From: JAWKXU01 sp964468045
GTDB lineage: Bacteria; Pseudomonadota; Alphaproteobacteria; Sphingomonadales; Sphingomonadaceae
Direction: 5' to 3'
Assembly (NCBI GenBank): GCA_964468045.1
Contig: CAYXTO010000011.1
Coordinates: 62,001 to 126,000 of the forward strand
DNA: 64,000 nt
Below, one piece after another: positions 54,331 to 62,571 of this stretch (its first letter is position 1; each line of letters begins with the position of its first letter). The position numbers were made by a program, and so were the translations under genes. The notes under the pieces were generated by a model that worked only from the letters and a program-made list of their open reading frames with translations, searched no databases and was not told where the DNA came from.

Positions 54331-55145
54331 ACCTGCCGCCGCTTCGCGAAGTGATCGCCGCGCATGGCCTTTCCGCGTCCAAGGCATTGGGCCAGAACTT
54401 CCTGCTGGATGAGCAATTGCTCGACAGGATTGCCGCCATTCCCGGCAATCTGCAGGATCGCCCGGTGCTCGAAATCGGCCCTGGACCGGGCGGACTGACT
54501 CGTGCCCTGCTGCGGGCGGGTGCTCGCGTCACCGCCATCGAGATGGATAGGCGCTGCCTGCCCGCGCTGGCCGAACTGGAGGCGGCTTTTCCCGGCCAGC
54601 TTCGCGTGATCGAAGGGGACGCGCTGGCCATCGATCCGGCAAGCCTGTTCGACCGGCCCTATGCCGTGGTCGCCAACCTGCCCTACAATGTCGGCACCGC
54701 GCTGTTCACCGGGTGGCTCTCGGGCGAAAGCTGGCCGCCTGCCTGGACTTCGCTGACGCTGATGTTCCAGCAGGAAGTCGCCCAGCGGATCGTCGCCCAG
54801 CCCGGAACCTCCGCCTATGGACGGCTGGCCGTCCTCGCCCAGTGGCGCAGCGCCGCGAAGCTGGCGATGAAGGTGCATCGCAGCGCCTTCATCCCGCCGC
54901 CCAAGGTGATGAGCGCGATCGTCCATGTGACGCCCGGAGAGATGCCCGCCGGCGTCTCCGCGAATGTGCTGGAACGCGTCACCGAAGCGGCTTTCGGCCA
55001 GCGCCGCAAGATGCTGCGGCAAAGCCTGAAAGGCCTGCCCGGCGCTCTGGATGCGCTCGATGCGCTCGGCATCGATCCCCAGCGCCGGGCCGAGACTCTG
55101 AGCATCACGGAATTTGTCGGCATCGCCCGGACACTAACGGGGTGA
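54327..55145 (+). CDS. rsmA: 16S rRNA dimethyladenosine transferase (KsgA)
   Basis: A 272-residue methyltransferase. KALGQNFLLDEQLLDRIA starts the fold, EIGPGPGGLTRALL is the S-adenosylmethionine loop, and VVANLPYNVGTALF carries the catalytic NLPY. It dimethylates two adenines near the 3' end of 16S rRNA. It overlaps pdxA by 4 nt. Its stop codon lies in a hairpin. Confidence 0.94.
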   Translation: MNLPPLREVIAAHGLSASKALGQNFLLDEQLLDRIAAIPGNLQDRPVLEIGPGPGGLTRALLRAGARVTAIEMDRRCLPALAELEAAFPGQLRVIEGDALAIDPASLFDRPYAVVANLPYNVGTALFTGWLSGESWPPAWTSLTLMFQQEVAQRIVAQPGTSAYGRLAVLAQWRSAAKLAMKVHRSAFIPPPKVMSAIVHVTPGEMPAGVSANVLERVTEAAFGQRRKMLRQSLKGLPGALDALDALGIDPQRRAETLSITEFVGIARTLTG

Positions 55146-55165
55146 CGGGCGCCCTGCTCACCCCG
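55138..55165 (+). terminator. Hairpin overlapping the rsmA stop codon
   Basis: CGGGGTGA and TCACCCCG form a perfect 8-bp stem (55138-55145, 55158-55165), with the rsmA stop codon in the left arm. It lies 10 bp from the end of convergent glcB. No T run follows, so it may act on both strands or with Rho. Confidence 0.5.
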
Positions 55166-55175
55166 CGCGCGAATC

Positions 55176-57290
55176 TTACCAGCCAGCCGCCTTCTTCTTG
55201 AGGCGATACTGGTGAAGCAGCGGCTCGGTATAGCCATTGGGCTGTTGCACGCCCTTGAACACCAGATCACAGGCCGCCTGGAATGCAATCGAGCTGTCCC
55301 AATTGCCCGCCATCGGCTCATACAATGGATCGCCCGCGTTCTGCGCGTCGACCTTGGCCGCCATGCGATGGAGCGAATCCATCACCTGGTCTTTGGTGCA
55401 GACGCCGTGCAGCAACCAGTTCGCCATATGCTGCGACGAGATGCGCAGCGTCGCGCGGTCTTCCATCAGGCCGATGTCATTGATGTCCGGCACCTTGGAA
55501 CAGCCGACGCCCTGGTCGATCCAGCGCACGACATAGCCGAGCAACCCTTGCGCATTGTTGTCCAGTTCCTCGCGCACTTCCTCGTCCGACCAGTTGGTGC
55601 CGTCGGCCAGCGGAATGGTCAGCAACAAGTCGAGGCCCGGGACACCGTCCTTCGCCACGTCCTTCTGGCGGGCGAAGATATCGACCTGATGATAATGCAG
55701 CGCATGGAGAGTGGCCGCCGTCGGTGAAGGAACCCAGGCCGTGTTGGCGCCGGTCAGCGGGTGGCCGATCTTCTGTTCCAGCATGTCGCCCATCCGGTCC
55801 GGCGCGGCCCACATGCCCTTGCCGATCTGCGCCTTGCCGGAAAGCCCGTGCTTCAGGCCGATGGCGACATTGCGCTTCTCATAGGCGTCGATCCAGGCTG
55901 ACCCCTTGACCGCGGCCTTGCGGATCATCGGGCCGGCGCGCATCGAGGTGTGGATTTCGTCGCCGGTGCGGTCGAGGAAGCCGGTGTTGATGAACACGAT
56001 GCGATCCTTCACCGCCTGGATGCAGGCGGCCAGATTGGCGCTGGTACGGCGTTCCTCATCCATCACGCCGACCTTAACGGTGTGACGGGCAAGGCCGAGC
56101 AGGTCCTCCACCGCATCGAACAAATCGTTGGTGAAGGCGCATTCTTCCGGCCCGTGCATCTTGGGCTTCACGATATAGATGCTGCCCGCACGGCTGTTGC
56201 GGAAGTTGCCCAGGCCATCGAGATCGTGCTTCGCGATGGCGCTGCTGATCACCGCATCCATCACGCCTTCCTGGATCTCGGAACCGTCGGGCAGCAGGAT
56301 CGCCGGATTGCTCATCAGGTGGCCGACATTGCGCACGAACAGCAGGCTGCGACCTGGCAGGGTAAAGCCGGAACCGTCAGGCGCGGTATATGCGCGGTCG
56401 GCCTCCAGCGAGCGGCTGATGGTCTTGCCGCCCTTGGCGAAGCTGGCGGCCAGATCGCCGCGCATCAGGCCAAGCCAGTTGGCATAAGCGCGAATCTTGT
56501 CCTCCGCATCAACGGCGGCGACGGAGTCTTCAAGGTCGATGATGGTGGTGAGGGCGGATTCCAGGATCACATCGGCGATCCCCGCAGGATCGTCCTTGCC
56601 GATCGGGTGGGCGCGGTCGAATACCACTTCGATATGGAGGCCGTTGTTGCGGAACAGGCGGCCCTTTTCGCTCTTGCCGACATATTGCGCGGGATCCTTC
56701 AGCGCGATGCCGCTTTCCGGATCGGTCAGATCGGCCCAGCTACCACTGGCCAGCGGCACGGCCTGATCGAGGAAAGCCTTGGCCCGCGCGATCACCGCGG
56801 CGCCGCGATCCGCGTCATAGCCGCCCGGGCGGGCAGGTGCGGCGTCCAGCGTATCGGTGCCGTAGAAGGCATCGTACAGGCTGCCCCAGCGTGCGTTCGC
56901 CGCGTTCAGCGCAAAGCGTTCGTTGAGAACCGGCACGACAAGCTGCGGGCCAGCCATGGTCGCGATCTCGGCATCCACCTTCTGCGTGCCGATGGCGAAA
57001 TCGTCCGGCTCCGGTACGAGATAGCCGATCTCCTCGAGGAACGCCCGATAGGCGGCCGGATCGTGCGGCTGGCCGGCGCGGCCCGCATGCCAGGCATCGA
57101 TCTTTTCCTGGATCGTGTCGCGTTTGGCGAGCAGAGCGCGGTTGCGCGGCACGAAATCATTGCAGAGGGCGACGAAACCAGCCCAGAATTGTCCTTGCTC
57201 GATCCCGAGGGGCGATAGCACGTCCTGCTCGATAAAGGCGGCAAGGCCTGCATCGACTTGCAAACCCGAGCGCTCGACACGATCCGTCAT
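55176..57290 (-). CDS. glcB: Malate synthase G
   Basis: A 704-residue malate synthase G. RSGLQVDAGLAAFIEQDVL at the N-terminus, IIDLEDSVAAVDAEDKIRAY with the catalytic acidic residues, KPKMHGPEECAFTNDLF, and VGCSKVPDINDIGLMEDRAT are family hallmarks. It condenses glyoxylate with acetyl-CoA in the glyoxylate shunt. No isocitrate lyase gene is in the window. The ATG at 57290 is standard; 57335 would add 15 residues. Confidence 0.95.
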   Translation of the reverse strand: MTDRVERSGLQVDAGLAAFIEQDVLSPLGIEQGQFWAGFVALCNDFVPRNRALLAKRDTIQEKIDAWHAGRAGQPHDPAAYRAFLEEIGYLVPEPDDFAIGTQKVDAEIATMAGPQLVVPVLNERFALNAANARWGSLYDAFYGTDTLDAAPARPGGYDADRGAAVIARAKAFLDQAVPLASGSWADLTDPESGIALKDPAQYVGKSEKGRLFRNNGLHIEVVFDRAHPIGKDDPAGIADVILESALTTIIDLEDSVAAVDAEDKIRAYANWLGLMRGDLAASFAKGGKTISRSLEADRAYTAPDGSGFTLPGRSLLFVRNVGHLMSNPAILLPDGSEIQEGVMDAVISSAIAKHDLDGLGNFRNSRAGSIYIVKPKMHGPEECAFTNDLFDAVEDLLGLARHTVKVGVMDEERRTSANLAACIQAVKDRIVFINTGFLDRTGDEIHTSMRAGPMIRKAAVKGSAWIDAYEKRNVAIGLKHGLSGKAQIGKGMWAAPDRMGDMLEQKIGHPLTGANTAWVPSPTAATLHALHYHQVDIFARQKDVAKDGVPGLDLLLTIPLADGTNWSDEEVREELDNNAQGLLGYVVRWIDQGVGCSKVPDINDIGLMEDRATLRISSQHMANWLLHGVCTKDQVMDSLHRMAAKVDAQNAGDPLYEPMAGNWDSSIAFQAACDLVFKGVQQPNGYTEPLLHQYRLKKKAAGW

Positions 57291-57520
57291 GAAAAAACCT
57301 CGATAGTGGTGGGTGCCCTGCCAAGGCAGCGGCATCTTTAGGGGAATTGGGCTTGAAAAAGGCGCTGCGGGCTATGGCCGATCACTGCCCCGAGGGCAAG
57401 ATGCCGCCACCATCGATTTCGCCGCCGCGTGGACCGCTCCGACGCCAGGATTTGCAATGATGTCGGTGCGGTTTACACTGAGCACGACGTTAACCGGGAT
57501 TTTTTGCAGGCTCCCGTGGC

Positions 57521-57536
57521 TGGCACGATCGTTGCA
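57521..57536 (+). promoter_or_regulatory. Consensus sigma-54 (RpoN) promoter
   Basis: TGGCACGATCGTTGCA matches the -24/-12 consensus TGGCACG-N4-TTGCA exactly, with GG (57522-57523) and GC (57534-57535) separated by the required 10 nt. Transcription would start near 57547, leaving a leader of about 20 nt with AAGGAAAGG before the ATG at 57566. This is the only such match I noticed in an intergenic region here. Confidence 0.75.
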
Positions 57537-57565
57537 GTGATTTTATGCCTAAGGAAAGGTTACCA

Positions 57566-57817
57566 ATGCTTCGGAAGATCGGAAGGCTGTTTGTTATCAA
57601 GACAAGGTGGGAAGCTTTCCTGATCATCTATGCGATCGCATTGGGGGCCGTGGAGCGGGGCAGCATCTATCTCCGCCAGTATCCCGGCTGGGGCGGCAAG
57701 ATGCTGTTCCTCGCCTGCACCGGCGCGGTATTCATGGCTGGCGCCAAGATCCTCGATTGCCTGAGGCTGGAACGGGAAAGATCGAAGGCCGATCAATCGT
57801 CGCAAGGGCCGGCCTAG
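57566..57817 (+). CDS. Small membrane protein of unknown function behind a sigma-54 promoter
   Basis: An 83-residue protein starting MLRKIGRLFVIKTRWEAFL, with two hydrophobic segments at about 16-32 (FLIIYAIALGAV) and 46-62 (MLFLACTGAVFMAGAKIL), and a charged tail. AAGGAAAGG lies 8 nt before the ATG at 57566, while the ATG at 57545 would fall at the expected transcription start, so 57566 is preferred. I do not recognise a characterised family. Its own sigma-54 promoter suggests response to a specific stress or nutrient cue. Confidence 0.75.
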   Translation: MLRKIGRLFVIKTRWEAFLIIYAIALGAVERGSIYLRQYPGWGGKMLFLACTGAVFMAGAKILDCLRLERERSKADQSSQGPA

Positions 57818-57879
57818 CCGGCACCGGGAACGATCCGGGCAACACGCCCGGCGCGGGGGCTTTGATCGACGGGGGTGCG

Positions 57880-58266
57880 GACTGTTGCGCAAGCTACGGC
57901 GCAGTCCTTTCAAGCAAGCTAGGATGGGGCGGTTCTGTTGCTAGGCCCGCCCCGGGCCCCCGGTTTCCGATTCTGTTACCCGGTTCGGTCCGAACCGTGC
58001 TCGTAGCTTTGTAAGATCAGGCCGTTAGGCCGTCAGATTACGCAGCGAGAGCAAGTGCTTCATTGTCATTGGCACTTGTGAGTTTTGAGCCTTTAACGGG
58101 TTACTCAGCCCGGGCGAAAACAGTGCTTTTCAACACACGTCGATCCTGGTTCGGCCCCGTCAGAACACCCGCGAGCGGGGATTCTGGTGGAGCCGCCGGG
58201 TACTGCCCCCGGGTCCGCTGCGCCTATTGCACACCGCAGTTTATCGCCATAGCCGGCCGAAACCGG
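57880..58266 (-). ncRNA. ssrA: Transfer-messenger RNA, circularly permuted two-piece type
   Basis: On the minus strand an acceptor piece ends GGCGGCTCCACCA (3' end at plus 58185), then a 26-nt spacer, then a coding piece begins GGGGCCGAACCAGGATCGAC (from 58158). GGGGCCG pairs with CGGCTCC to rebuild a 7-bp acceptor stem, which shows the permuted order of alphaproteobacterial ssrA. The tag frame at 58073-58038 reads ANDNEALALAA then TAA. It rescues stalled ribosomes with SmpB. The outer ends are approximate: a GGACTG/CAGTCC stem lies near 57877-57906 and a promoter near 58274-58301. Confidence 0.93.
58038..58073 (-). other. tmRNA proteolysis-tag reading frame
   Basis: Twelve codons starting at the resume codon GCC (58073-58071) encode ANDNEALALAA and the TAA stop at 58040-58038. 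The tag ends LAA, the standard signal for ClpXP and ClpAP. Confidence 0.93.
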
Positions 58267-58273
58267 CAGGCCT

Positions 58274-58301
58274 TATATAGGCGCAATCCGATTAATGTGA
58301 A
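58274..58301 (-). promoter_or_regulatory. Candidate promoter of ssrA
   Basis: Minus strand TTCACA (58296-58301) and TATATA (58274-58279) are 16 nt apart, upstream of the acceptor piece of the tmRNA. It places the transcript 5' end near 58267. The AT-rich -10 stands out in this GC-rich DNA. Confidence 0.5.
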
Positions 58302-58321
58302 GTGACCAAGGCATAAGCGCG

Positions 58322-58741
58322 TCAAGGCCGCCTTTTCAACTCGTCCCGGATTTCGGTGAGCAGGTCCACCTCGCTCGGAGCGGCGGCATCCGGGGGCGGG
58401 TTGATCTTGTTGGCCATCTTGACGATCAGGAAGATGATCCAGGCCAGGATCAGGAAATTGACGATCTGGGTGATGAAATCCCCATAGCCGATCATCGGCA
58501 CCCCTGCCGCTTTCAGCGCGGCATAATCCGTAAGCGAACCTTTGTAGTCGGCAGGCACTTCGCCAAGACGGATAAAATACTTGGTGAAATCCGCTCCGCC
58601 CGTCAGCCAGCCGATGAAGGGCATGATCACGCTTTCGGTCAGCGACGTGACGATCTTGCCGAAGGCCGCGCCGATGATGACACCAATCGCCAGGTCCAGC
58701 ACACTGCCGCGCGAAATGAAGGTCTTGAATTCCTGAAGCAT
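58322..58741 (-). CDS. mscL: Large-conductance mechanosensitive channel
   Basis: A 139-residue MscL. MLQEFKTFISRGSVLDLAIG and VIIGAAFGKIVTSLT form the N-terminal helix and pore segment; the second membrane segment is FLILAWIIFLIVKMANK. It opens under membrane tension during osmotic downshock. Residues 49-75 form a loop with GGADFTKYFIRLG. ssrA follows on the same strand. Confidence 0.94.
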   Translation of the reverse strand: MLQEFKTFISRGSVLDLAIGVIIGAAFGKIVTSLTESVIMPFIGWLTGGADFTKYFIRLGEVPADYKGSLTDYAALKAAGVPMIGYGDFITQIVNFLILAWIIFLIVKMANKINPPPDAAAPSEVDLLTEIRDELKRRP

Positions 58742-58921
58742 CTGTCTTGTCCTCCTGCTCAGGGCCTAGGGCCAGGACCTAGCCCTTGTCGAGAGGTGCC
58801 ACGGAAGCGCCGATCTAACAACAGGGATACCAAGCCGGCGCTTGCACGGCCATCGCGGCACGCTACATACTCTGGCAGAGCCGGACGATTGGCAAGCCGG
58901 CGATTGCGAGGACCAAGGTCG

Positions 58922-59539
58922 ATGCCCACTTCTCCCCTTTCTCGTCCTGCGAAATTCGCCTTTGCCGCGCTTGCCGCATCCAGCCTCGCCGCATGCGGCA
59001 TCAACTCGGTGCCGACAGCGGAGGAGAATGCGAAGGCGAAATGGGGCGATGTGCAGGCTGCCTTTCAGGAGCGCGCGAACCTCGTCCCCAATCTCGCCGC
59101 CGTCGCCAAGGGCGCGGCCGAGCAGGAGCGCGGCATTCTGACCGACGTGATCGAGGCGCGCGCCAAGGCGACCAGCGTCCAGCTCACCGCCGACGATCTC
59201 ACCGATCCGGCAAAGATGGCGCAATTCCAGGCAGCGCAGAACCAGCTCTCCTCCTCCCTTGCCGGGCTTGGCAGGCTGCTGGTGAATGTCGAGCGCTATC
59301 CCGAGCTCAAGAGCATCACCAATTACCAGATGCTGCAGAGCCAGCTGGAGGGGCAGGAGAACCGCATCCGCATCGCCATTCGGGACTACAACGGCGCGGT
59401 GCAGCAATATAATACCACGATCCGCACATTTCCCGACGCGATCGGCGCGAAGATCTTCTACGGCGCGAAGCCGATGACCTCCTATCAGGCGGCCACGCCC
59501 GGAGCGGATGTTGCGCCCAGCCTCGAAGGAACGATCTGA
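58922..59539 (+). CDS. lemA: LemA-family lipoprotein
   Basis: A 205-residue LemA protein. A lipobox LAAC follows a hydrophobic signal. AKWGDVQAAFQERANLVPNL and the helix AIRDYNGAVQQYNTTIRTFP are LemA signatures. Its role is not established; LemA proteins are commonly linked to TPM-domain genes, as here. The ATG at 58922 gives the signal peptide; an upstream frame from 58796 is unconserved. Confidence 0.87.
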   Translation: MPTSPLSRPAKFAFAALAASSLAACGINSVPTAEENAKAKWGDVQAAFQERANLVPNLAAVAKGAAEQERGILTDVIEARAKATSVQLTADDLTDPAKMAQFQAAQNQLSSSLAGLGRLLVNVERYPELKSITNYQMLQSQLEGQENRIRIAIRDYNGAVQQYNTTIRTFPDAIGAKIFYGAKPMTSYQAATPGADVAPSLEGTI

Positions 59540-59553
59540 GCCGGACAGATCCG

Positions 59554-60330
59554 GTGACCACCCTTCCCCAACGCTTCCTAGCCGGACTTCTGATCGCGCT
59601 CGCCTTGCTGCTGCCGGGCGCGGTTGCGGCTCAGACCTTTCCCCAACTGACCGGGCAGGTGGTCGATGCCGCCAACATCATCCCGCCCGAAATGGAAGCC
59701 GGCCTCACCGCCAAGCTGGCCGGGCTGGAACAGCAATCGCAACGGCAGCTGGTGGTCGCCACCCTTCCCGACCTGCAAGGCTATGACATCGCCGATTACG
59801 GCTATCGGCTCGGCCGCCATTGGGGGATCGGCGACAAGGAGCGCAATGACGGCGCCTTGCTGATCGTCGCGCCTAATGAACGCAAGGTGCGGATCGAGGT
59901 CGGCTACGGGCTGGAGCCGGTGCTGACGGACGGGATGTCCTCGCTGATCATCAATCAGGCCATCATCCCCCATTTCAAGCAAGGCGATATGCCGGCGGGC
60001 ATCGAGGCGGGGACCGATGCTATCATCCGGCAACTCACCCTGCCCGCCGAGGAGGCGCAGCGCCTCGCCCAGCAGGCGAACGCGAAGCCTGAATCATCGG
60101 GCTTCGATCCGGGCCTGATCGTCTTCGGCCTGTTCTTCCTGTTCTTCTTCGTGCTGCCGCTGCTGCGTTCGCTGGGTGGCGGGCGCCGTTATCGCAAGGG
60201 CGGAATGCCGCCGGTGATCATCTGGCCCGGCAGCTTCGGCGGCGGCAGGGGAGGCGGTGGTTTCTCCGGCGGCGGTTTTTCAGGGGGCGGCGGCAGCTTC
60301 GGCGGCGGCGGCGCTTCCGGCAGCTGGTAG
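59554..60330 (+). CDS. TPM-domain membrane protein with glycine-rich tail
   Basis: A 258-residue protein of the YgcG/TPM family. Signal peptide (1-26), a TPM domain (about 30-150, QVVDAANIIPPEMEAGLTAK and GYGLEPVLTDGMSS), one membrane segment near 185-205 and a tail of FSGGGFSGGGGSFGGGGAS type. GTG is the start. These proteins are linked to PSII repair in plants; the bacterial role is unclear. It sits between lemA and a second TPM gene. Confidence 0.82.
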   Translation: MTTLPQRFLAGLLIALALLLPGAVAAQTFPQLTGQVVDAANIIPPEMEAGLTAKLAGLEQQSQRQLVVATLPDLQGYDIADYGYRLGRHWGIGDKERNDGALLIVAPNERKVRIEVGYGLEPVLTDGMSSLIINQAIIPHFKQGDMPAGIEAGTDAIIRQLTLPAEEAQRLAQQANAKPESSGFDPGLIVFGLFFLFFFVLPLLRSLGGGRRYRKGGMPPVIIWPGSFGGGRGGGGFSGGGFSGGGGSFGGGGASGSW

Positions 60331-60339
60331 GAGGCGGCA

Positions 60340-61023
60340 ATGGCGGTCATAGCGGTAATGTCCGATACCGACCGCGAACGAGTCAGCGTGGCCGTGGCCG
60401 CGGCGGAAGCGAACAGCGCGGGCGAGATCGTCACCATCCTTGCCGAAAGCTCCGACGATTACGGCGATGTCGCGCTTGCGTGGTCGGCGGCCATCGGCCT
60501 GATGGCGCTGCTTGCCTTGACGATCGCGCCCGGCTTCTATCTCGGCATCTATGAGCGGCTGAGCGGAGGATGGATTCATGAATGGACGCCGGCGCTGGTC
60601 TTCGGCGTCGCCCTGCTGGTCACAACCCTCAAGTTCGCAAGCATGTGGCTGCTGATGCTCTGGCGCCCGCTGCGGCTGTGGCTGACGCCCCGCCCGCTGC
60701 GGAACGCCCGGGTGCATGCCCGCGCGGTAACCTGTTTCAAGGTCGGCGCCGAACGCCGTACCCATGGCCGCACCGGCATCCTCATCTATCTCTCGCTGGC
60801 CGAGCATCGTGCGGAGATCGTCGCGGATGAAGCCATATCCGCGCAGGTCGCTCCCGAGGTCTGGGGCGATGCGCTGGCGGCCATGCTGGCGCAGCTCAAG
60901 CAGGGCCGGACAGCCGATGGCCTGATTGCCGCAGTGGAGCGGGTCGGCGACGTGCTGGCCCGTCACTTGCCGCGCCATGACGATGATGTGAACGAATTGC
61001 CCGACAGGTTGATCGAAGTATGA
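60340..61023 (+). CDS. Second TPM-domain protein with membrane segments
   Basis: A 227-residue protein lacking a signal peptide. RERVSVAVAAAEANSAGEIV begins the TPM-like region, and two membrane segments lie near residues 45-65 and 85-110. It starts 9 bp after the first TPM gene and overlaps the Nudix gene by 4 nt, so the four genes lemA to Nudix probably form one operon. The biochemical role is unknown. Confidence 0.75.
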   Translation: MAVIAVMSDTDRERVSVAVAAAEANSAGEIVTILAESSDDYGDVALAWSAAIGLMALLALTIAPGFYLGIYERLSGGWIHEWTPALVFGVALLVTTLKFASMWLLMLWRPLRLWLTPRPLRNARVHARAVTCFKVGAERRTHGRTGILIYLSLAEHRAEIVADEAISAQVAPEVWGDALAAMLAQLKQGRTADGLIAAVERVGDVLARHLPRHDDDVNELPDRLIEV

Positions 61024-61574
61024 CTGATCCGGATGCTCACCTTCCCGAGGAAATCATGTGGGAAGGGCGTTTCATCACAGCGAAGAAGCGCGGCCGCTGG
61101 GAGTATGTTTCCCGCGCGCGCGGCATCCGCGCCGCCGTTATCCTGGCGGTGGAGGACGGCCATGTCCTGCTGGTGGAGCAATATCGCGTGCCGCTGGGCC
61201 GCAATTGCCTGGAACTGCCGGCGGGCCTGGTGGGCGATGATGACGGCGGCGATGGCGAAACACCGGAAGTGGCCGCATTCCGGGAACTGGAAGAAGAGAC
61301 CGGCTATCGCGCCCGCACCATCCGCGATTGCGGAGAATATTTCTCGTCGCCCGGCATGGTCAGCGAAAGCTTTACCCTGATCCAGGCCAGCGGGCTGGAG
61401 AAAGTGGGCAATGGCGGCGGCGTGGCCGGCGAGAACATCATGGTCCACCGCGTCGCGCTTTCCGGGCTGGAGGCGTTCATCGAGGCGCGCAGGGCCGACG
61501 GCGCCGCAATCGACGTGCGCCTGCTGCTGTTGCTTGGCGCGGGCCTGCTTGCACAAGCGGAGCGCACCCCATAG
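61020..61574 (+). CDS. Nudix hydrolase, ADP-ribose pyrophosphatase-like
   Basis: A 184-residue Nudix protein. The Nudix box reads ETPEVAAFRELEEETGY with an acidic D/G-rich insertion before it (DDDGGDG), and the preceding NCLELPAGLV is typical of ADP-ribose pyrophosphatases. It hydrolyses a nucleoside diphosphate derivative. The ATG overlaps the upstream stop by 4 nt. The exact substrate is uncertain. Confidence 0.85.
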   Translation: MTDPDAHLPEEIMWEGRFITAKKRGRWEYVSRARGIRAAVILAVEDGHVLLVEQYRVPLGRNCLELPAGLVGDDDGGDGETPEVAAFRELEEETGYRARTIRDCGEYFSSPGMVSESFTLIQASGLEKVGNGGGVAGENIMVHRVALSGLEAFIEARRADGAAIDVRLLLLLGAGLLAQAERTP

Positions 61575-61616
61575 GGAACAGGCGCCGTCTCCCCTTGCGC
61601 GCTTGTGGACGAGTAT

Positions 61617-62462
61617 ATGGAAACACAAAGCTTTGCTGGCCACGATGGGGTCGAACTGGTCGCCGATGTGGGCGGTCCGCCCGAAGCCCCCACGGTGCTG
61701 CTGATGCATGGCGGCGGGCAGACCCGGCATAGCTGGGCCGGCGCCACCCGCAGCTTGGTGGAGGCAGGCTATCGCGTGATCAACCTCGATTTGCGGGGGC
61801 ATGGCGACAGCGGATGGAGCCCGAGCGGCGAATATCCCCTGTCCATCCGCGCGCGCGATATCGAAGCCGTGCTGCGGGATGGCTGCAACGGGCTGGCGCT
61901 GGTCGGCGCCTCGCTCGGCGGCGTCACCGCCACGACCGCAATCGGAGCCTACGGATTGAAGGCGGACGCCCTGGTGATCGTGGATGTGGTTCCCTATCCC
62001 GAGCTCACGGGCATCCAGCGCGTGCTGGAATTCATGAATGCCCATCCCGAGGGGTTTGCCGATCTGGAGGAAGCGGCGGCGGCGGTCGCCTCCTACAATC
62101 CGGAGCGGCCGCGCCCGCGCGATCCGAGGGGGCTGAAGAAGAACTTGCGGGAAAGCACGGACGGGCGGCTGCGCTGGCACTGGGATCCCGCGATATTGAA
62201 CGTGGATCACGAAGGAGACTTCGCGCTGTTCGCCCAGGCTATGGAGGCGATCGGGCGGATGGAAAAACCCGAAGTGCTGCTGGTGCGTGGAATGGAAAGC
62301 GACATCGTGAGCGACCGTGGCGTCGCGGCGCTGCGGGACATGCTGCCGCGCGTCGAAGTGGTCGATGTCGCGGATGCGGGCCACATGGTCGCGGGCGACC
62401 GCAACGACCGCTTCAACCAGGGAACCATCGAATTCCTCAGGCGCGTATTGCCCCCGTCGTGA
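61617..62462 (+). CDS. Alpha/beta-hydrolase
   Basis: A 281-residue hydrolase. LMHGGGQTRHSW is the oxyanion loop, LVGASLGGVTA is the nucleophile elbow with Ser, and AGHMVAGDRND supplies the catalytic His. It probably cleaves an ester or similar bond. The start could also be GTG at 61605; neither has a clear ribosome site, so 61617 is tentative. It ends shortly before purU. Confidence 0.82.
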   Translation: METQSFAGHDGVELVADVGGPPEAPTVLLMHGGGQTRHSWAGATRSLVEAGYRVINLDLRGHGDSGWSPSGEYPLSIRARDIEAVLRDGCNGLALVGASLGGVTATTAIGAYGLKADALVIVDVVPYPELTGIQRVLEFMNAHPEGFADLEEAAAAVASYNPERPRPRDPRGLKKNLRESTDGRLRWHWDPAILNVDHEGDFALFAQAMEAIGRMEKPEVLLVRGMESDIVSDRGVAALRDMLPRVEVVDVADAGHMVAGDRNDRFNQGTIEFLRRVLPPS

Positions 62463-62571
62463 GCGTCCCCCGCTTCCGCCTCTGGACAATTGCCGATCAC
62501 TGGGGAAAAGAGTGCTGCATCGCAGCATCGCCTGCATGGGGCTTTTCACGTCCGATCTGAAAGGAAGCGCA

